Positions 45,743 to 54,717 of a stretch of 64,000 nucleotides of DNA are shown one piece after another. The notes beneath the pieces were generated by a model. It did not search any database. It was not told the DNA's origin and saw nothing but the letters and a program-made list of their open reading frames with translations. How positions within the stretch are numbered: the first letter of the stretch is position 1; each line of letters starts with the position of its first letter. This stretch comes from Capsulimonadaceae bacterium (GTDB lineage: Bacteria > Armatimonadota > Armatimonadia > Armatimonadales > Capsulimonadaceae), in contig JARLGU010000030.1 of the NCBI GenBank assembly GCA_031292625.1, positions 1-64,000 on the forward strand, given 5' to 3'. A program made the position numbers and the translations under genes.

Positions 45743-47740
45743 TTACTGCCAGAACTGATAGGTCGGATTGTTTGTTGCAAGACCCCAGAAATTCAGGAGG
45801 CTGCCGGGGATGAACTGGCCCAGAATCAGCCCGTAGAAGAACGGCAATGCGGTCCCATAGCTCTTCCCGCCGCCAAACCGAAGCAGGAACCACTTAACCA
45901 ACCACGCCAAAAAGAGCGGCATCCACAAGAGGTTCATCTCCCAGGAACCGCTCACCGCATACGCGAGCGGATGGAACGGCCACCAGCCGCCGGTCGCCCG
46001 CAGCACTTGCATCGCAAGCGCCGCCACAAAGCCGATCAGCACCGCGACGCCGACCGCCCCGTTGGCCGGCTTGGGAGTCGTCAACCAGCTCACGTAACGA
46101 TCCCATGGCTCGTTGCCGAAGCGAGGGTTTCCGTGAACGTAGCCGAGATGCAAGATCGCCCAGAACGCGCAGATCATACCGAATACCCCGGCCAGCATCA
46201 GCGCCCATATCCATTTGCGCATTTCCCGGGCGGCGCCAGACTGCTCGGCCATCTTCAACCCCTCGAGCTGGAACGGCATCGGATGGCATCGATACGCCCG
46301 GTTGAACCAGAAGAGCAGGCTGAAAGCCGCCATGTTCTGACCGCCCAAAGCGTGCGGGCCCAGAAAGGTCGAAAGAGTCCAGTCAGGCCCCGTAAAATGC
46401 AGATCATGAACGGGCGTCCCCATCTCGGCGCGCATTCGGGTAATCGCGAGAGCGATCGCAAAGTAGAGGAAAAAGAACGCAACCGCAAGCCACGCGCTCA
46501 TGCCCAGGCACATCGCGAAACCGATCAGCAGCACAAGCCCCACCGCCATGCCGGTCAGCGCCGTCCGGTAGCGCATCGGCTCATCGCTGTCATCGAGCGT
46601 CGAGACCAGTCCCGCGGCACGCCGCCAAACCTGCTTCAGGTACGGCAGACTGATCTGAATGGACGCCACGAAGAAGAGGATATAGGCTCCAAGCGCCTGA
46701 TAGTTGGCGTACGGCATCTGTGGATCGGCGTCCCAGGCCAAAGCGGATACGCCGATCGCCTGCAACTTCCACGTAATGTAGAAGAACCAGCACGAGAAGA
46801 GAAAATCGAGCGGAAGGAGGACGCCAAGGCCCAAGACGAAAGGATAGAACGTCACCGGCGTCCACCCGATCGCGTTCCACGGCTTCGTCGTCGTATACAG
46901 GTGCAAGTCGAACGTCTGCCCGGCGCCCGCGGTCAGGATCGAGGGGACCGCAGGATAGAAATAATTGATCGAGTTCACAATGTCGATCGCGGCCGCAATC
47001 GCGAAGCCGATCCAAAAGAGCCGGTTGCGAAACAGCGACGGCTTTCCTTCTCCCGAACCAAGCGGTTGATTGGACGTCAGGTCGAGCGGCATGCGGACAA
47101 GCGGATAACCGAGGCGTTCATTCTCCGTCCACTGCTTGCGCAGAATGACATTGATGCACTGCATCACGTAGAGCAGCACCGTCGTGAACCCCGTCCACGT
47201 TACGATCGCCGGCAGCCAGGCCATTAGGTGCTCGCGCGTGTAGAGCGTGTCGTTGCCGTGATAGAACCCGTAGGTTGCGTCGACATTAGGCGTCATCGCC
47301 CAGCGCGGAAGCCAGTGCCAGAACAGCTTTTCGTAGTTATGCGACGGCGTCGACCACGCAAACGGCCACGAAAGCGAGCCCACCAGCACCTGCGCGAAAT
47401 CGTGGCCAGCCATGCACGAACCAACGCACAGCATCGAGTACACGAGCAACAATTCCGCCTGTGTCAGCGCCCACGACGGCCGGACGCGGACGACCAGCGA
47501 ATTGATCCCGGCCATGACGACGAGAGCGAAGATGCAGTTGAAGAACAGTGAAACCGTCGTCGGATGCGCCGAGTACCGGACATACTCCATGTCCACCACC
47601 CAAAATGCGTTGAGCGGCAGAAGAAGAAGGCCGAGTACGATAGCGCGGGCGCGCAAGCGCGGAGCCGGACGCGCGGACGCCTCGAACGACGAAGCAGCAT
47701 CGGAGCTCGAAGGTTCACGATTGTCACGTTGGGGATTCAT
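45743..47740 (-). CDS. DUF6785/DUF6784 family polytopic membrane protein
   Basis: This 665-residue protein has about 14 hydrophobic segments after a 30-residue polar N-terminus. VNSLVVRVRPSWALTQAELLLVYSMLCVGS and LGYPLVRMPLDLT are typical of an uncharacterised family distantly related to OPT oligopeptide transporters and common in Armatimonadota and Planctomycetes. A role in uptake is likely but the substrate is unknown. It is a single gene with its own terminator. Confidence 0.75.
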   Translation of the reverse strand: MNPQRDNREPSSSDAASSFEASARPAPRLRARAIVLGLLLLPLNAFWVVDMEYVRYSAHPTTVSLFFNCIFALVVMAGINSLVVRVRPSWALTQAELLLVYSMLCVGSCMAGHDFAQVLVGSLSWPFAWSTPSHNYEKLFWHWLPRWAMTPNVDATYGFYHGNDTLYTREHLMAWLPAIVTWTGFTTVLLYVMQCINVILRKQWTENERLGYPLVRMPLDLTSNQPLGSGEGKPSLFRNRLFWIGFAIAAAIDIVNSINYFYPAVPSILTAGAGQTFDLHLYTTTKPWNAIGWTPVTFYPFVLGLGVLLPLDFLFSCWFFYITWKLQAIGVSALAWDADPQMPYANYQALGAYILFFVASIQISLPYLKQVWRRAAGLVSTLDDSDEPMRYRTALTGMAVGLVLLIGFAMCLGMSAWLAVAFFFLYFAIALAITRMRAEMGTPVHDLHFTGPDWTLSTFLGPHALGGQNMAAFSLLFWFNRAYRCHPMPFQLEGLKMAEQSGAAREMRKWIWALMLAGVFGMICAFWAILHLGYVHGNPRFGNEPWDRYVSWLTTPKPANGAVGVAVLIGFVAALAMQVLRATGGWWPFHPLAYAVSGSWEMNLLWMPLFLAWLVKWFLLRFGGGKSYGTALPFFYGLILGQFIPGSLLNFWGLATNNPTYQFWQ

Positions 47741-47932
47741 TAAGCAACATTGCCTTTCTGGATGGATCTTTTCGCCAAATGCCGCCGATTTCCTGCTAAG
47801 GGCGAACGATGCGGCGCGATTCTGAAACGGACAAGCGAAAGAAGTGGACTGCCGTCCGCGAGATTAGACCTCAGAGCGCGTGAAAAGCGCCTCGTACACG
47901 CGTGCGCGACGAGGCACGGCGGCACGGGGGAG

Positions 47933-47938
47933 TATAAT
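47933..47938 (+). promoter_or_regulatory. hslV -10 box
   Basis: TATAAT stands 37 bases before the hslV ATG in GC-rich surroundings; no clear -35 hexamer is visible. Confidence 0.45.
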
Positions 47939-47974
47939 ATAGGTCAAGCGCGTTAAGCGCGGGCGGGAAAAATA

Positions 47975-48511
47975 ATGAAACCAACATTTCGAAGCACGAC
48001 AATCTGCGGAGTCAGGCGCAACGGCAAAACGGCCATCGCCGCCGACGGACAGGTGACGCTGGACAAGACCATTATCAAGCACAGCGCACGCAAGCTGAGG
48101 CGCATGTACCATGACCGCGTGCTCGTCGGCTTCGCGGGAAGCGCCGCCGATGCACAGGCGCTGGCGGATCGGTTCGAAGCCAAGCTCGAATCGGCCCAGG
48201 GAAACCTCAAACGCGCCGTCATTGAGTTCGCCAAGGAATGGCGGTCCGATCGCGTCCTGCGGCGCTTCGAGGCGCTGATGGTGGTCGGGGATCCCGAGTA
48301 CCTGCTGGTGCTCTCCGGCGACGGAAACGTGATCGAGCCCGACGATGGCATCGCGGCGATCGGCTCCGGCGGACCCTACGCCCAGGCCGCCGCCAAGGCC
48401 CTGCTGGAGAACACGGAGCTATCCGCGCTGGAGATTGTCGAGCGCTCGCTCAAGATCGCCTCCGATATCTGCATCTACACGAACGATCATATCAGCGTCG
48501 AAGAGACGTAA
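47975..48511 (+). CDS. hslV: ATP-dependent protease proteolytic subunit HslV
   Basis: This 178-residue protein is the threonine peptidase ring that works with the HslU unfoldase. It aligns throughout with known Hsl[49 protein letters not shown] and DICIYTND. The catalytic Thr is Thr8, so a seven-residue propeptide (MKPTFRS) must be removed, as in Thermotoga-type HslV. hslU is not adjacent in this window; tRNA-Leu lies downstream on the other strand. Confidence 0.95.
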   Translation: MKPTFRSTTICGVRRNGKTAIAADGQVTLDKTIIKHSARKLRRMYHDRVLVGFAGSAADAQALADRFEAKLESAQGNLKRAVIEFAKEWRSDRVLRRFEALMVVGDPEYLLVLSGDGNVIEPDDGIAAIGSGGPYAQAAAKALLENTELSALEIVERSLKIASDICIYTNDHISVEET

Positions 48512-48524
48512 GAGGTTCGCGGAT

Positions 48525-48565
48525 CTAAAAAGGCAAACGCCCGAGGCCGTCTAGCGGCTTCGGGC
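48525..48565 (-). terminator. Terminator of tRNA-Leu
   Basis: GCCCGAGGCCG (48539-48549) pairs with CGGCTTCGGGC (48555-48565) with one G-T pair, and on the minus strand GTTTGCCTTTTT follows. On the plus strand it may also end hslV mRNA. Confidence 0.75.
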
Positions 48566-48577
48566 GCATGCAATCCA

Positions 48578-48662
48578 TGGTGCCGAGGAGGGGACTCGAA
48601 CCCCTAAGTCTTGCGACACCAGCTCCTGAAACTGGCGTGTCTACCAATTTCACCACCTCGGC
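48578..48662 (-). tRNA. tRNA-Leu (CAG)
   Basis: The minus strand gives acceptor stem GCCGAGG/CCTCGGC, a class II variable arm (TGTCGCAAGACTT), anticodon loop TTCAGGA with anticodon CAG, and GGGGTTCGAGTCCCC as T arm. The 3' CCA is encoded. Confidence 0.95.
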
Positions 48663-48703
48663 AGAGTGTGGAGAAGTCGAATACGAGCGATTCGACATTG
48701 AGA

Positions 48704-48733
48704 ATTATACCGGGACATGGTATATTGAGTCAA
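48704..48733 (-). promoter_or_regulatory. tRNA-Leu promoter
   Basis: On the minus strand TTGACT (48733-48728) and TATAAT (48709-48704) are 18 bases apart, ending 42 bases before the tRNA. The MITE copy lies 20 bases upstream of the -35 box. Confidence 0.8.
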
Positions 48734-48752
48734 GACCCGTTTGCGAACAACC

Positions 48753-48975
48753 CAGGGCGATCGCATCTCTAACTGTTAACAGCGGCGCGAGTCCTGTCCT
48801 GAAAGGGCCGGCCTGTGTTGAGAAAGCCCGTGAAGGGGCTAATCGGTAGGCGGCCAGCATTTTCGTGAGCCGGCAGCCCGATTGATGGGGCTTGACATCT
48901 CAGGACGGTCGTTCACGGCCGGAAACCGAGCCAATATCGGTGACAATCGTTGATATGAGTAGATGCGATCGCCCT
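48753..48975 (+). mobile_element. MITE copy 1
   Basis: This roughly 223-bp non-coding element has terminal inverted repeats of the form AGGGCGATCGCATCT/AGATGCGATCGCCCT, and a nearly identical inverted copy lies at 51516-51740. It is flanked by a 12-bp direct repeat TTGCGAACAACC (48741-48752 and 48975-48986), a target-site duplication. No transposase is encoded, so it must depend on one elsewhere. Confidence 0.88.
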
Positions 48976-49002
48976 TGCGAACAACCTTCGCGTTGTTCGC
49001 AA
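48975..49002. other. Inverted repeat at the MITE insertion site
   Basis: TTGCGAACAAC-cttcgc-GTTGTTCGCAA has perfect 11-bp arms, and its left arm is the sequence duplicated by the MITE. It may be a palindromic operator or hairpin of the NlpC/P60 gene that was the insertion target. Confidence 0.6.
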
Positions 49003-49148
49003 CGATTAGAGACTCACCTCACGGCGCATCCTTCAGGGAGTCGCAATTCGCGCCAATAATCATGATACGGCGACCGAACGGCCCGCGCACATCTTTCGTT
49101 ACCAGGCTCGTGTGCGCTGTTTGCTCCGGCGCTTGGAGGCAATACGAC

Positions 49149-50039
49149 TTGCAGAATCGCCGACGAGACGACCTGCGAACAGGCGTCGTCCTGACTGCGA
49201 CGCTCTTCGCCATAATGACCCTGGCGCATACGGATGCAGCGGCCCACCTCCGCAAGCACCGCCACGCGGACAGCCGAGCGCTGTATTCGCGCCGTGCCCC
49301 TGCGCTCCCGTCCCGCGGCGTCACCGACACGCGTGATCCTTCGCCTGTTGTCGTCGGCCGCCTCGGCGTCGTCACCGTGGATAACGTCCCGATCAACGCT
49401 GGACGCGAGCAGTATGGACGTCTTCTATCCCGAGTCTCGAAGGGCGCCAACCTTACGATTACCGGGCAAGAGGGCGAATACTACGCCGTGATGATGATAG
49501 ACCACAGTATTGGCTTCATCGCCAAGGACAAGGTCGACCTCCTCGACTACGAATTAACGGCCGATGTCACGACAATGGGCGGCGCTGGCCCCAAGGGACA
49601 GGCGCTTGTGCAGGCCGCGATGCAGTATCTCAATGTCGTCCCCTACCGCTGGGGCGGGACAACCATGAGCGGCATCGACTGCTCTGGATTCGTCCGTGCG
49701 GTTTATGGGACCCAGGGAATGACCCTACCCCGCACCGCCGCGGAACAGGTCGGGCTTGGCTACGACGTTCCCTTGAGCGACATTTCGAAGTGGCAAGCCG
49801 GCGACAGGATGTATTTCCAGTTCCACCACTCATACATCGATCACACGGCGATGTACATCGGCAACGGCTACTTCATCCACTCGCATATCGATGGCGGCGT
49901 CACCGTCACGAAAGTTAGCGACCCAAGCTACTGGGCCCACCTTGTCGCGGTCCGCCGATCTCCAGAGCTCCTCGGCGACGCACAATTTGCGAGCACCACG
50001 CCGAGGGCCCCAGATACCGAGGCGAGTCAAGCGCAGTAG
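49149..50039 (+). CDS. Secreted NlpC/P60 peptidoglycan endopeptidase
   Basis: This 296-residue protein has a signal peptide (about 1-32, LRTGVVLTATLFAIMTLAHTDAAA), an SH3-like region (about 65-125, VVTVDNVPINAG..GSIGFIAKDKVDLL pattern) and an NlpC/P60 domain. Catalytic Cys178 is in GIDCSGF and His232 in DHTAMYIG, with a later HSH. It cleaves peptide stems of peptidoglycan. TTG 49149 is chosen because GGAGG lies 9 bases upstream and the frame then opens on a signal peptide. The longest frame starts inside the MITE end and adds 62 unlikely residues. A good terminator follows. Confidence 0.85.
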   Translation: MQNRRRDDLRTGVVLTATLFAIMTLAHTDAAAHLRKHRHADSRALYSRRAPALPSRGVTDTRDPSPVVVGRLGVVTVDNVPINAGREQYGRLLSRVSKGANLTITGQEGEYYAVMMIDHSIGFIAKDKVDLLDYELTADVTTMGGAGPKGQALVQAAMQYLNVVPYRWGGTTMSGIDCSGFVRAVYGTQGMTLPRTAAEQVGLGYDVPLSDISKWQAGDRMYFQFHHSYIDHTAMYIGNGYFIHSHIDGGVTVTKVSDPSYWAHLVAVRRSPELLGDAQFASTTPRAPDTEASQAQ

Positions 50040-50066
50040 TTTTGGCGACGGAGTATTCTGACACGA

Positions 50067-50100
50067 ACGCCCGGGATGATCGTCCCGGGCGTGTTTTTTT
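50067..50100 (+). terminator. Terminator of the NlpC/P60 gene
   Basis: ACGCCCGGGA-tgatcg-TCCCGGGCGT, a perfect 10-bp stem, is followed by G and seven T. Confidence 0.93.
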
Positions 50101-50193
50101 GCCCGTAAAGCATTCAGGCTTTCGATCAAGGGCGTCCTTTCCCTCTTCCCGCACGGCCACCGGCGAGCGGACCGACGCGCGAGCTTCTCAGGG

Positions 50194-50199
50194 TAAAAT
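50194..50199 (+). promoter_or_regulatory. proA -10 box, possibly leaderless
   Basis: TAAAAT ends only 9 bases before the proA ATG, and no Shine-Dalgarno sequence lies between. If used, the transcript would begin at or just before the start codon. Confidence 0.4.
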
Positions 50200-50208
50200 A
50201 GTCTTACC

Positions 50209-51468
50209 ATGAGCAACGAAATTATCACCGAAGTCGACGAGAAGGCCAAAGCCGCAAGAGATGCCGCGAGCGTGCTGGCGACCGCCGGAAGCCGCAAGGA
50301 CGCGGCGCTGGAGGCGATCGTCGCGGAGCTGGAGGCGCGGGCAGAGGACATCTTCGCCGCGAACGCCCGTGATGTGGCGGCTGCGCGCGAAAAAGGCCTA
50401 CCGGAGAACATGATCGACCGATTGACGATCACGCGGAAGCGCTTAGACGCCATGAAGCAAGGCGTCGCCGAAGTTCGTGCGCTTCCCGATCCCGTCGGCA
50501 AGGTCATCGACGGTTGGCAGCGTCCCAACGGTTTGCGAATCACCAAGGTTCGCGTCCCGATCGGCGTCATCGGCATTATTTTCGAATCCCGCCCAAACGT
50601 CACCGTCGACGCCGCGGCGCTCACGATCAAGAGCGGCAACGCAACCGTCCTGCGCGGCGGCAGCGAATCGATCAATTCGAACATCGCGCTCACCAAAGCC
50701 CTGCAGGCGGGGCTCGCAAAGGCGGGGCTTCCTCCCGCGGCGGTCAGCCTCATCGAGACCACCGACCGTGAGGCCGCGCGGCGGATGATGACCCTGAACG
50801 GCGTCATCGACTGTCTCATTCCGCGCGGCGGCGCTTCGCTCATCCAAACCGTCGTCAAAACCGCGACGATCCCCGTCATCGAAACCGGAACCGGCAACTG
50901 CCACGTGTACGTCGATCGCGCTGCCGATCCGTCGAAGGCGGCGGCGATTGTGGTGAACGCGAAAACTCAGCGGACATCGGTTTGCAACGCCGCCGAGGGC
51001 CTGCTCGTTCACAAGGATGCAGCGGCGAGTCTCCTTCCAGTAATCGGCGAGCAGTTGCGTGAGAAGGGCGTCGAGATCCGCGCGGACAAGGCGACGCGCG
51101 CGCTGCTGCCATGGGCGCTCGAGGCGACGGAGCAAGACTGGTACACGGAGTACAATGCGCTAATCATGTCCGTTGCGGTCGTGGACAGCGTGGCGCAAGC
51201 GATCGCGCATATCAACAAATACGGCACGCATCACAGCGACGCGATCATCACCGAGGACTATGCCGCCGCAGAAAAGTTCGTAGCCGGCGTCGACTCGGCC
51301 GCTGTGTACGTCAACGCCTCCACGCGCTTTACCGACGGATTCGAGTTCGGCCTTGGCGCGGAAATTGGCATCTCGAACCAAAAAATGCATGCGCGCGGTC
51401 CAATGGGTTTAGAGGAACTGACGACATACAAGTTCATCGTCCGCGGCGACGGGCAGGTGCGAGAGTAG
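50209..51468 (+). CDS. proA: Glutamate-5-semialdehyde dehydrogenase (gamma-glutamyl phosphate reductase)
   Basis: This 419-residue NADPH enzyme makes glutamate semialdehyde in proline synthesis. Family blocks are VPIGVIGIIFESRPNVT (about 115-131), GNATVLRGGSE, NAKTQRTSVCNAAEGLLVH with the catalytic Cys near 255, and RFTDGFEFGLGAEIGISNQKMHARGPMGLEELTTYK at the end. Length is typical. It starts with MSNEI with no Shine-Dalgarno site. proB is not in the window. Confidence 0.96.
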   Translation: MSNEIITEVDEKAKAARDAASVLATAGSRKDAALEAIVAELEARAEDIFAANARDVAAAREKGLPENMIDRLTITRKRLDAMKQGVAEVRALPDPVGKVIDGWQRPNGLRITKVRVPIGVIGIIFESRPNVTVDAAALTIKSGNATVLRGGSESINSNIALTKALQAGLAKAGLPPAAVSLIETTDREAARRMMTLNGVIDCLIPRGGASLIQTVVKTATIPVIETGTGNCHVYVDRAADPSKAAAIVVNAKTQRTSVCNAAEGLLVHKDAAASLLPVIGEQLREKGVEIRADKATRALLPWALEATEQDWYTEYNALIMSVAVVDSVAQAIAHINKYGTHHSDAIITEDYAAAEKFVAGVDSAAVYVNASTRFTDGFEFGLGAEIGISNQKMHARGPMGLEELTTYKFIVRGDGQVRE

Positions 51469-51515
51469 TCCCCCAACGCCGTACTAGTACGATTGCGGCG
51501 TGCAAATCGGAAGAG

Positions 51516-51740
51516 CAGGGCGATCGCATCTACTCATATCAACGATTGTCACCGATATTGGCGCGGTTTCCAGCCGTGAACGAGCGTCATGAGATGTCAA
51601 TCCCCATCAATCGGGCTGCCGGCTCACGAAAATGCTGGCCGTCTACCGATTAGGCCCGTTCACGGGCTTTCTCAACACAGTCCGGCCCTTTCAGGACAAG
51701 ACTCGCGCCGCTGTTAACAGGTATAGATGCGATCGCCCTG
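51516..51740 (-). mobile_element. MITE copy 2
   Basis: This 225-bp element is the inverted near-identical partner of copy 1. Its ends are CAGGGCGATCGCATCT and TAGATGCGATCGCCCTG, a perfect terminal inverted repeat. A 10-bp target duplication ATCGGAAGAG flanks it (51506-51515 and 51741-51750). It sits 48 bases after the proA stop and holds no gene. Nothing else is recognised between it and 51930. Confidence 0.92.
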
Positions 51741-51929
51741 ATCGGAAGAGTTCATTCTCGCTTGAGCGAGCAAGTTGCATGACAAGCGGATCAAGCGCCG
51801 GACTGCTCGAAAACGCGATTGGAGTGCAGCGGAGCTCTGACGACAGATCCGCGTGCCCCCACTTAACGAGCGATCTTCAAGTTTCCTCGCCGTCCTTCCG
51901 TGCGCGCCGCGATTGCAGGCGTACTGCCA

Positions 51930-54293
51930 TCATCGATTAGCGCGCGCGGGGCGAGTGCGCGCCCCTTGCGTCTTCGATCGACCTCGCACATCCGGAACTT
52001 CCGCCGCCGGATCGGGAGCCGGCGCGGGGTCTTCCTCGTGCGCGAATTCAATCGCGCGACGACGGAACGCGGCGAAACCTCCGAGGGTATAGAGAAGCGT
52101 CCCGCCCCACACGAGCCAGATCATGGGCTTGGTGCTGAGGTCGAGCTGAACCATCTCATAAGGGTCCGGCAGATTGAACGTTGACAACGTTACGGTCGAT
52201 GGCAACTGCACGTCGCTAATCGCGACGATCGCGTTCGGCGGGCCGGGAAGCGCTGCCGGGACGGCATTCTTGGATGATGTCAGCTGATTAAAGACGAACT
52301 CCGGCCGGATTGGGTAAACCTTGCCCTGGTAGGCGACATCCAACAAGGCATGCGTGCGCAGTTCGGGCAGCTTCTGAATTGCATCCACGCCGCCGGACAT
52401 GAGCGCGTCGTGGACCTCGTCCGACCACGACATGCCCTTGTAGTTGAACGTGTAGCCGCCGTAGCTAAACGAGTCGCCCTGATGCAGCGTCACCCCATTG
52501 TTCGGGCTCGTCGGGTTGATCGAAAGCGGTCCGCGATAGTGCGCCAGGTAGAGGTCGCCCCACGCGAAGTTCCGGATATCCGGCGGGTTGGCGAACATCG
52601 TATCCTGGCCTTCCCACGGAGCCATGAAAAGATGCGGCGACGCAATCCATGACCGCCCATCCTTTTCGACGAGCACGCGCAATGTATTCGCCCGGTCGTA
52701 CGGCTGTGAAGACATTCCAAGGTAAGTCAGCTTATAACCGAGCGCCTCAACAGGGTTGTCCTTGATTAGCGAGAGATGCAAAGCTTGCCGCGAGAATGTC
52801 ACCAGGCAAGCGATCCCTGCGATCAGCATTGCGACGCCGATATGCGCGACGATTCCGCCGGCCGTCATCCGCGTCGCCGGACGCTTCACGCGACCGGCGA
52901 GCAGCACGAGGTTCGTCAGGCCCGTAAACAACGCGGCCGCGAACATCAGGAGCATCCACGGCTTGCGACCACCGAGCACAAACATGCCGAGAGTCAGGAC
53001 GATGGTTATGATGTAGGCGGGAAGCAGCTTCGCTCCGAGCGGGCGCGACTCTGACGAGCGCCATTCCAGATACGGAGTGACTGCCATCGCGACCAGCATC
53101 ACGAGGGCAAGCGGATACACGGCCTGATTATAATATTCCGGCTGCGCCCCCGCTCCCTTGGCGAGCCAAAGCTTGGTGATCAACGGCGCCGACATGCCCA
53201 GCGCCGTGATGATGCCGATCGTCGCGATCACCGCGCTGGCCAGGAAGAAGCCGAACTCGCGCGTCAAAATGCTTGCATACGCCACCGGTTTGGGGATTGA
53301 CTTAAACCGCACGACGAGCAGCGTGAGCGGCAAGACGAAGGCAACGATTACCTCGCTCAAAAGAAGCGTAAACCCGTCCTTGCCCAGCGACGAGAACGAG
53401 TGCACGGAGAAATCCGCGAGCAATCCCGTCCGTGTTAGAAACGTCCCGTAGCACATGAAGGCGAACGGAAGCGATGCGAGCAGCAGGTTGCTGACCTTAT
53501 AGCCGCCGTTCGCGCGCTGAATCGGAATGCCGTGCAGAAGCGCAATCAAGAAGAGCCAGGGAACGAGAGACGAGTTCTCGACAGGATCCCAGCCCCAAAA
53601 GCCGCCCCAACCTAGCGTCTCGTACGCCCAGTATCCGCCAAGCGCCACCCCCAAGCCGTGGATGCCAAAGGAGAACAACGCCCACGGGAACACGCGCCGC
53701 AGCCAGCCGTCCCAATCTTTGTAAATTAGACCGTAAAGCGCCCAAACCCAGGGAAACGCCAGCGACGCAAAGCCAAGGAACAGGATCGGCGGATGGATGA
53801 CCATCCACTGATTTTCGAGCAACGGGTTCAGACCGACGCCATCGGCCGGGACAGGCCCATCGCCCAGCTTGAAGGGACACTTGACCAGAACGAGGGTGAG
53901 CAGGAACGATTGCAGGACCGCGAAGATCGGCCAGATCCGCGCTTCCTTGCCGCCCGCGCGATGGGCAAGCACCGCGCCGAGCACGGATGTCCAGAGCACC
54001 CACAGCAAGATGCTCCCCTCTTGACCGCCCCAGAAGGCGGCGAGCAGATAACGCGCCGACGAGCGGCGCGCCGAGTACTCGGCGACGTAGGCAACCTGAA
54101 ACTGGTGGGTCGCGATAAGGAATACAAGATAGGCGCTGGCGGACGCGACACATACGGCGGCCGCAATGGCTGCTCGTTTCGCCAGAGCCGCCATCGCTTC
54201 GGGAGCCTGCGCCCGCCAGGACGCGACGAACAAGCCCGCCGCTGTAATCGTTGCGATTAGCGCCAGGGCAAGGAGTACGTAGCCAGCGATCAT
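51930..54293 (-). CDS. ccmF: Cytochrome c-type biogenesis heme lyase CcmF
   Basis: This 787-residue inner-membrane protein attaches heme to apocytochromes in System I. About 15 membrane segments are visible. The WWD heme-handling domain is at about 229-246 (WGGFWGWDPVENSSLVPW), and conserved His residues flank it (VIHPPILFLGF and SFGIHGLG). A large periplasmic loop precedes the last helix, followed by an unusual Pro/Ala-rich charged tail of about 35 residues. It is last in the ccmABCDEF set; no CcmG, CcmH or CcmI is present. Confidence 0.95.
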   Translation of the reverse strand: MIAGYVLLALALIATITAAGLFVASWRAQAPEAMAALAKRAAIAAAVCVASASAYLVFLIATHQFQVAYVAEYSARRSSARYLLAAFWGGQEGSILLWVLWTSVLGAVLAHRAGGKEARIWPIFAVLQSFLLTLVLVKCPFKLGDGPVPADGVGLNPLLENQWMVIHPPILFLGFASLAFPWVWALYGLIYKDWDGWLRRVFPWALFSFGIHGLGVALGGYWAYETLGWGGFWGWDPVENSSLVPWLFLIALLHGIPIQRANGGYKVSNLLLASLPFAFMCYGTFLTRTGLLADFSVHSFSSLGKDGFTLLLSEVIVAFVLPLTLLVVRFKSIPKPVAYASILTREFGFFLASAVIATIGIITALGMSAPLITKLWLAKGAGAQPEYYNQAVYPLALVMLVAMAVTPYLEWRSSESRPLGAKLLPAYIITIVLTLGMFVLGGRKPWMLLMFAAALFTGLTNLVLLAGRVKRPATRMTAGGIVAHIGVAMLIAGIACLVTFSRQALHLSLIKDNPVEALGYKLTYLGMSSQPYDRANTLRVLVEKDGRSWIASPHLFMAPWEGQDTMFANPPDIRNFAWGDLYLAHYRGPLSINPTSPNNGVTLHQGDSFSYGGYTFNYKGMSWSDEVHDALMSGGVDAIQKLPELRTHALLDVAYQGKVYPIRPEFVFNQLTSSKNAVPAALPGPPNAIVAISDVQLPSTVTLSTFNLPDPYEMVQLDLSTKPMIWLVWGGTLLYTLGGFAAFRRRAIEFAHEEDPAPAPDPAAEVPDVRGRSKTQGARTRPARANR

Positions 54294-54312
54294 AAGTCGT
54301 CCTCGGTCGGGA

Positions 54313-54717
54313 TCAAATTCCCTTTAGTGCCGTAGAGCGCCCATAGCTGCGCTCGCTATCGCTTCCCTGATACTTCGACGGACACTTCAGCATCAGCTTA
54401 TCGGCCTGAAACGTGCTGCCGTCATAACGGCCGATTGCCGTCACCTGCACCGCCTGCTCGAAGTTTGCCGGCCGCGTCGCCACAAATGAAACGGGCAGCG
54501 CATCGTGCTGGTCGTTGACAATCACAAAGTTCAATCTCCCGGCATCGCCATAGTGAATGCTTGCCTTGTCGAGTTTGCCCATCACCTGAACGCTGCCGTC
54601 CGCATGCCTGGCCTGGTCAAACGACACGTACGGCGTCAACGTCCGCACAAATGCCGTCGCGCCAAACGCCAGAGCGGCAACAATGATTGCCAGTCCGAGC
54701 CATGCCGCAGGTTTCAT
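54313..54717 (-). CDS. ccmE: Heme chaperone CcmE, C-type (Cys-x3-Tyr) variant
   Basis: This 134-residue protein has an N-terminal membrane anchor and the OB-fold beta barrel that carries heme in the periplasm. In most CcmE the covalent heme site is His in HxxxY; here the corresponding motif is LKCPSKY, Cys112 and Tyr116. A CxxxY CcmE is known from the System I* variant of some archaea and Desulfovibrio, which also lack CcmH. The gene overlaps ccmD by 4 bases (ATGA) and lies 19 bases before ccmF. Confidence 0.9.
   Translation of the reverse strand: MKPAAWLGLAIIVAALAFGATAFVRTLTPYVSFDQARHADGSVQVMGKLDKASIHYGDAGRLNFVIVNDQHDALPVSFVATRPANFEQAVQVTAIGRYDGSTFQADKLMLKCPSKYQGSDSERSYGRSTALKGI

Noticed and set aside
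45635-47227. 530-codon plus-strand frame opposite the DUF6785 gene
   Set aside because: Its translation is Arg/His/Pro-rich without family motifs, while the minus frame is a coherent polytopic membrane protein. It is a codon-bias shadow.
48963-49148. Upstream extension of the NlpC/P60 protein by 62 residues
   Set aside because: It would begin inside the MITE terminal repeat and bury the signal peptide; TTG 49149 has an ideal GGAGG site.
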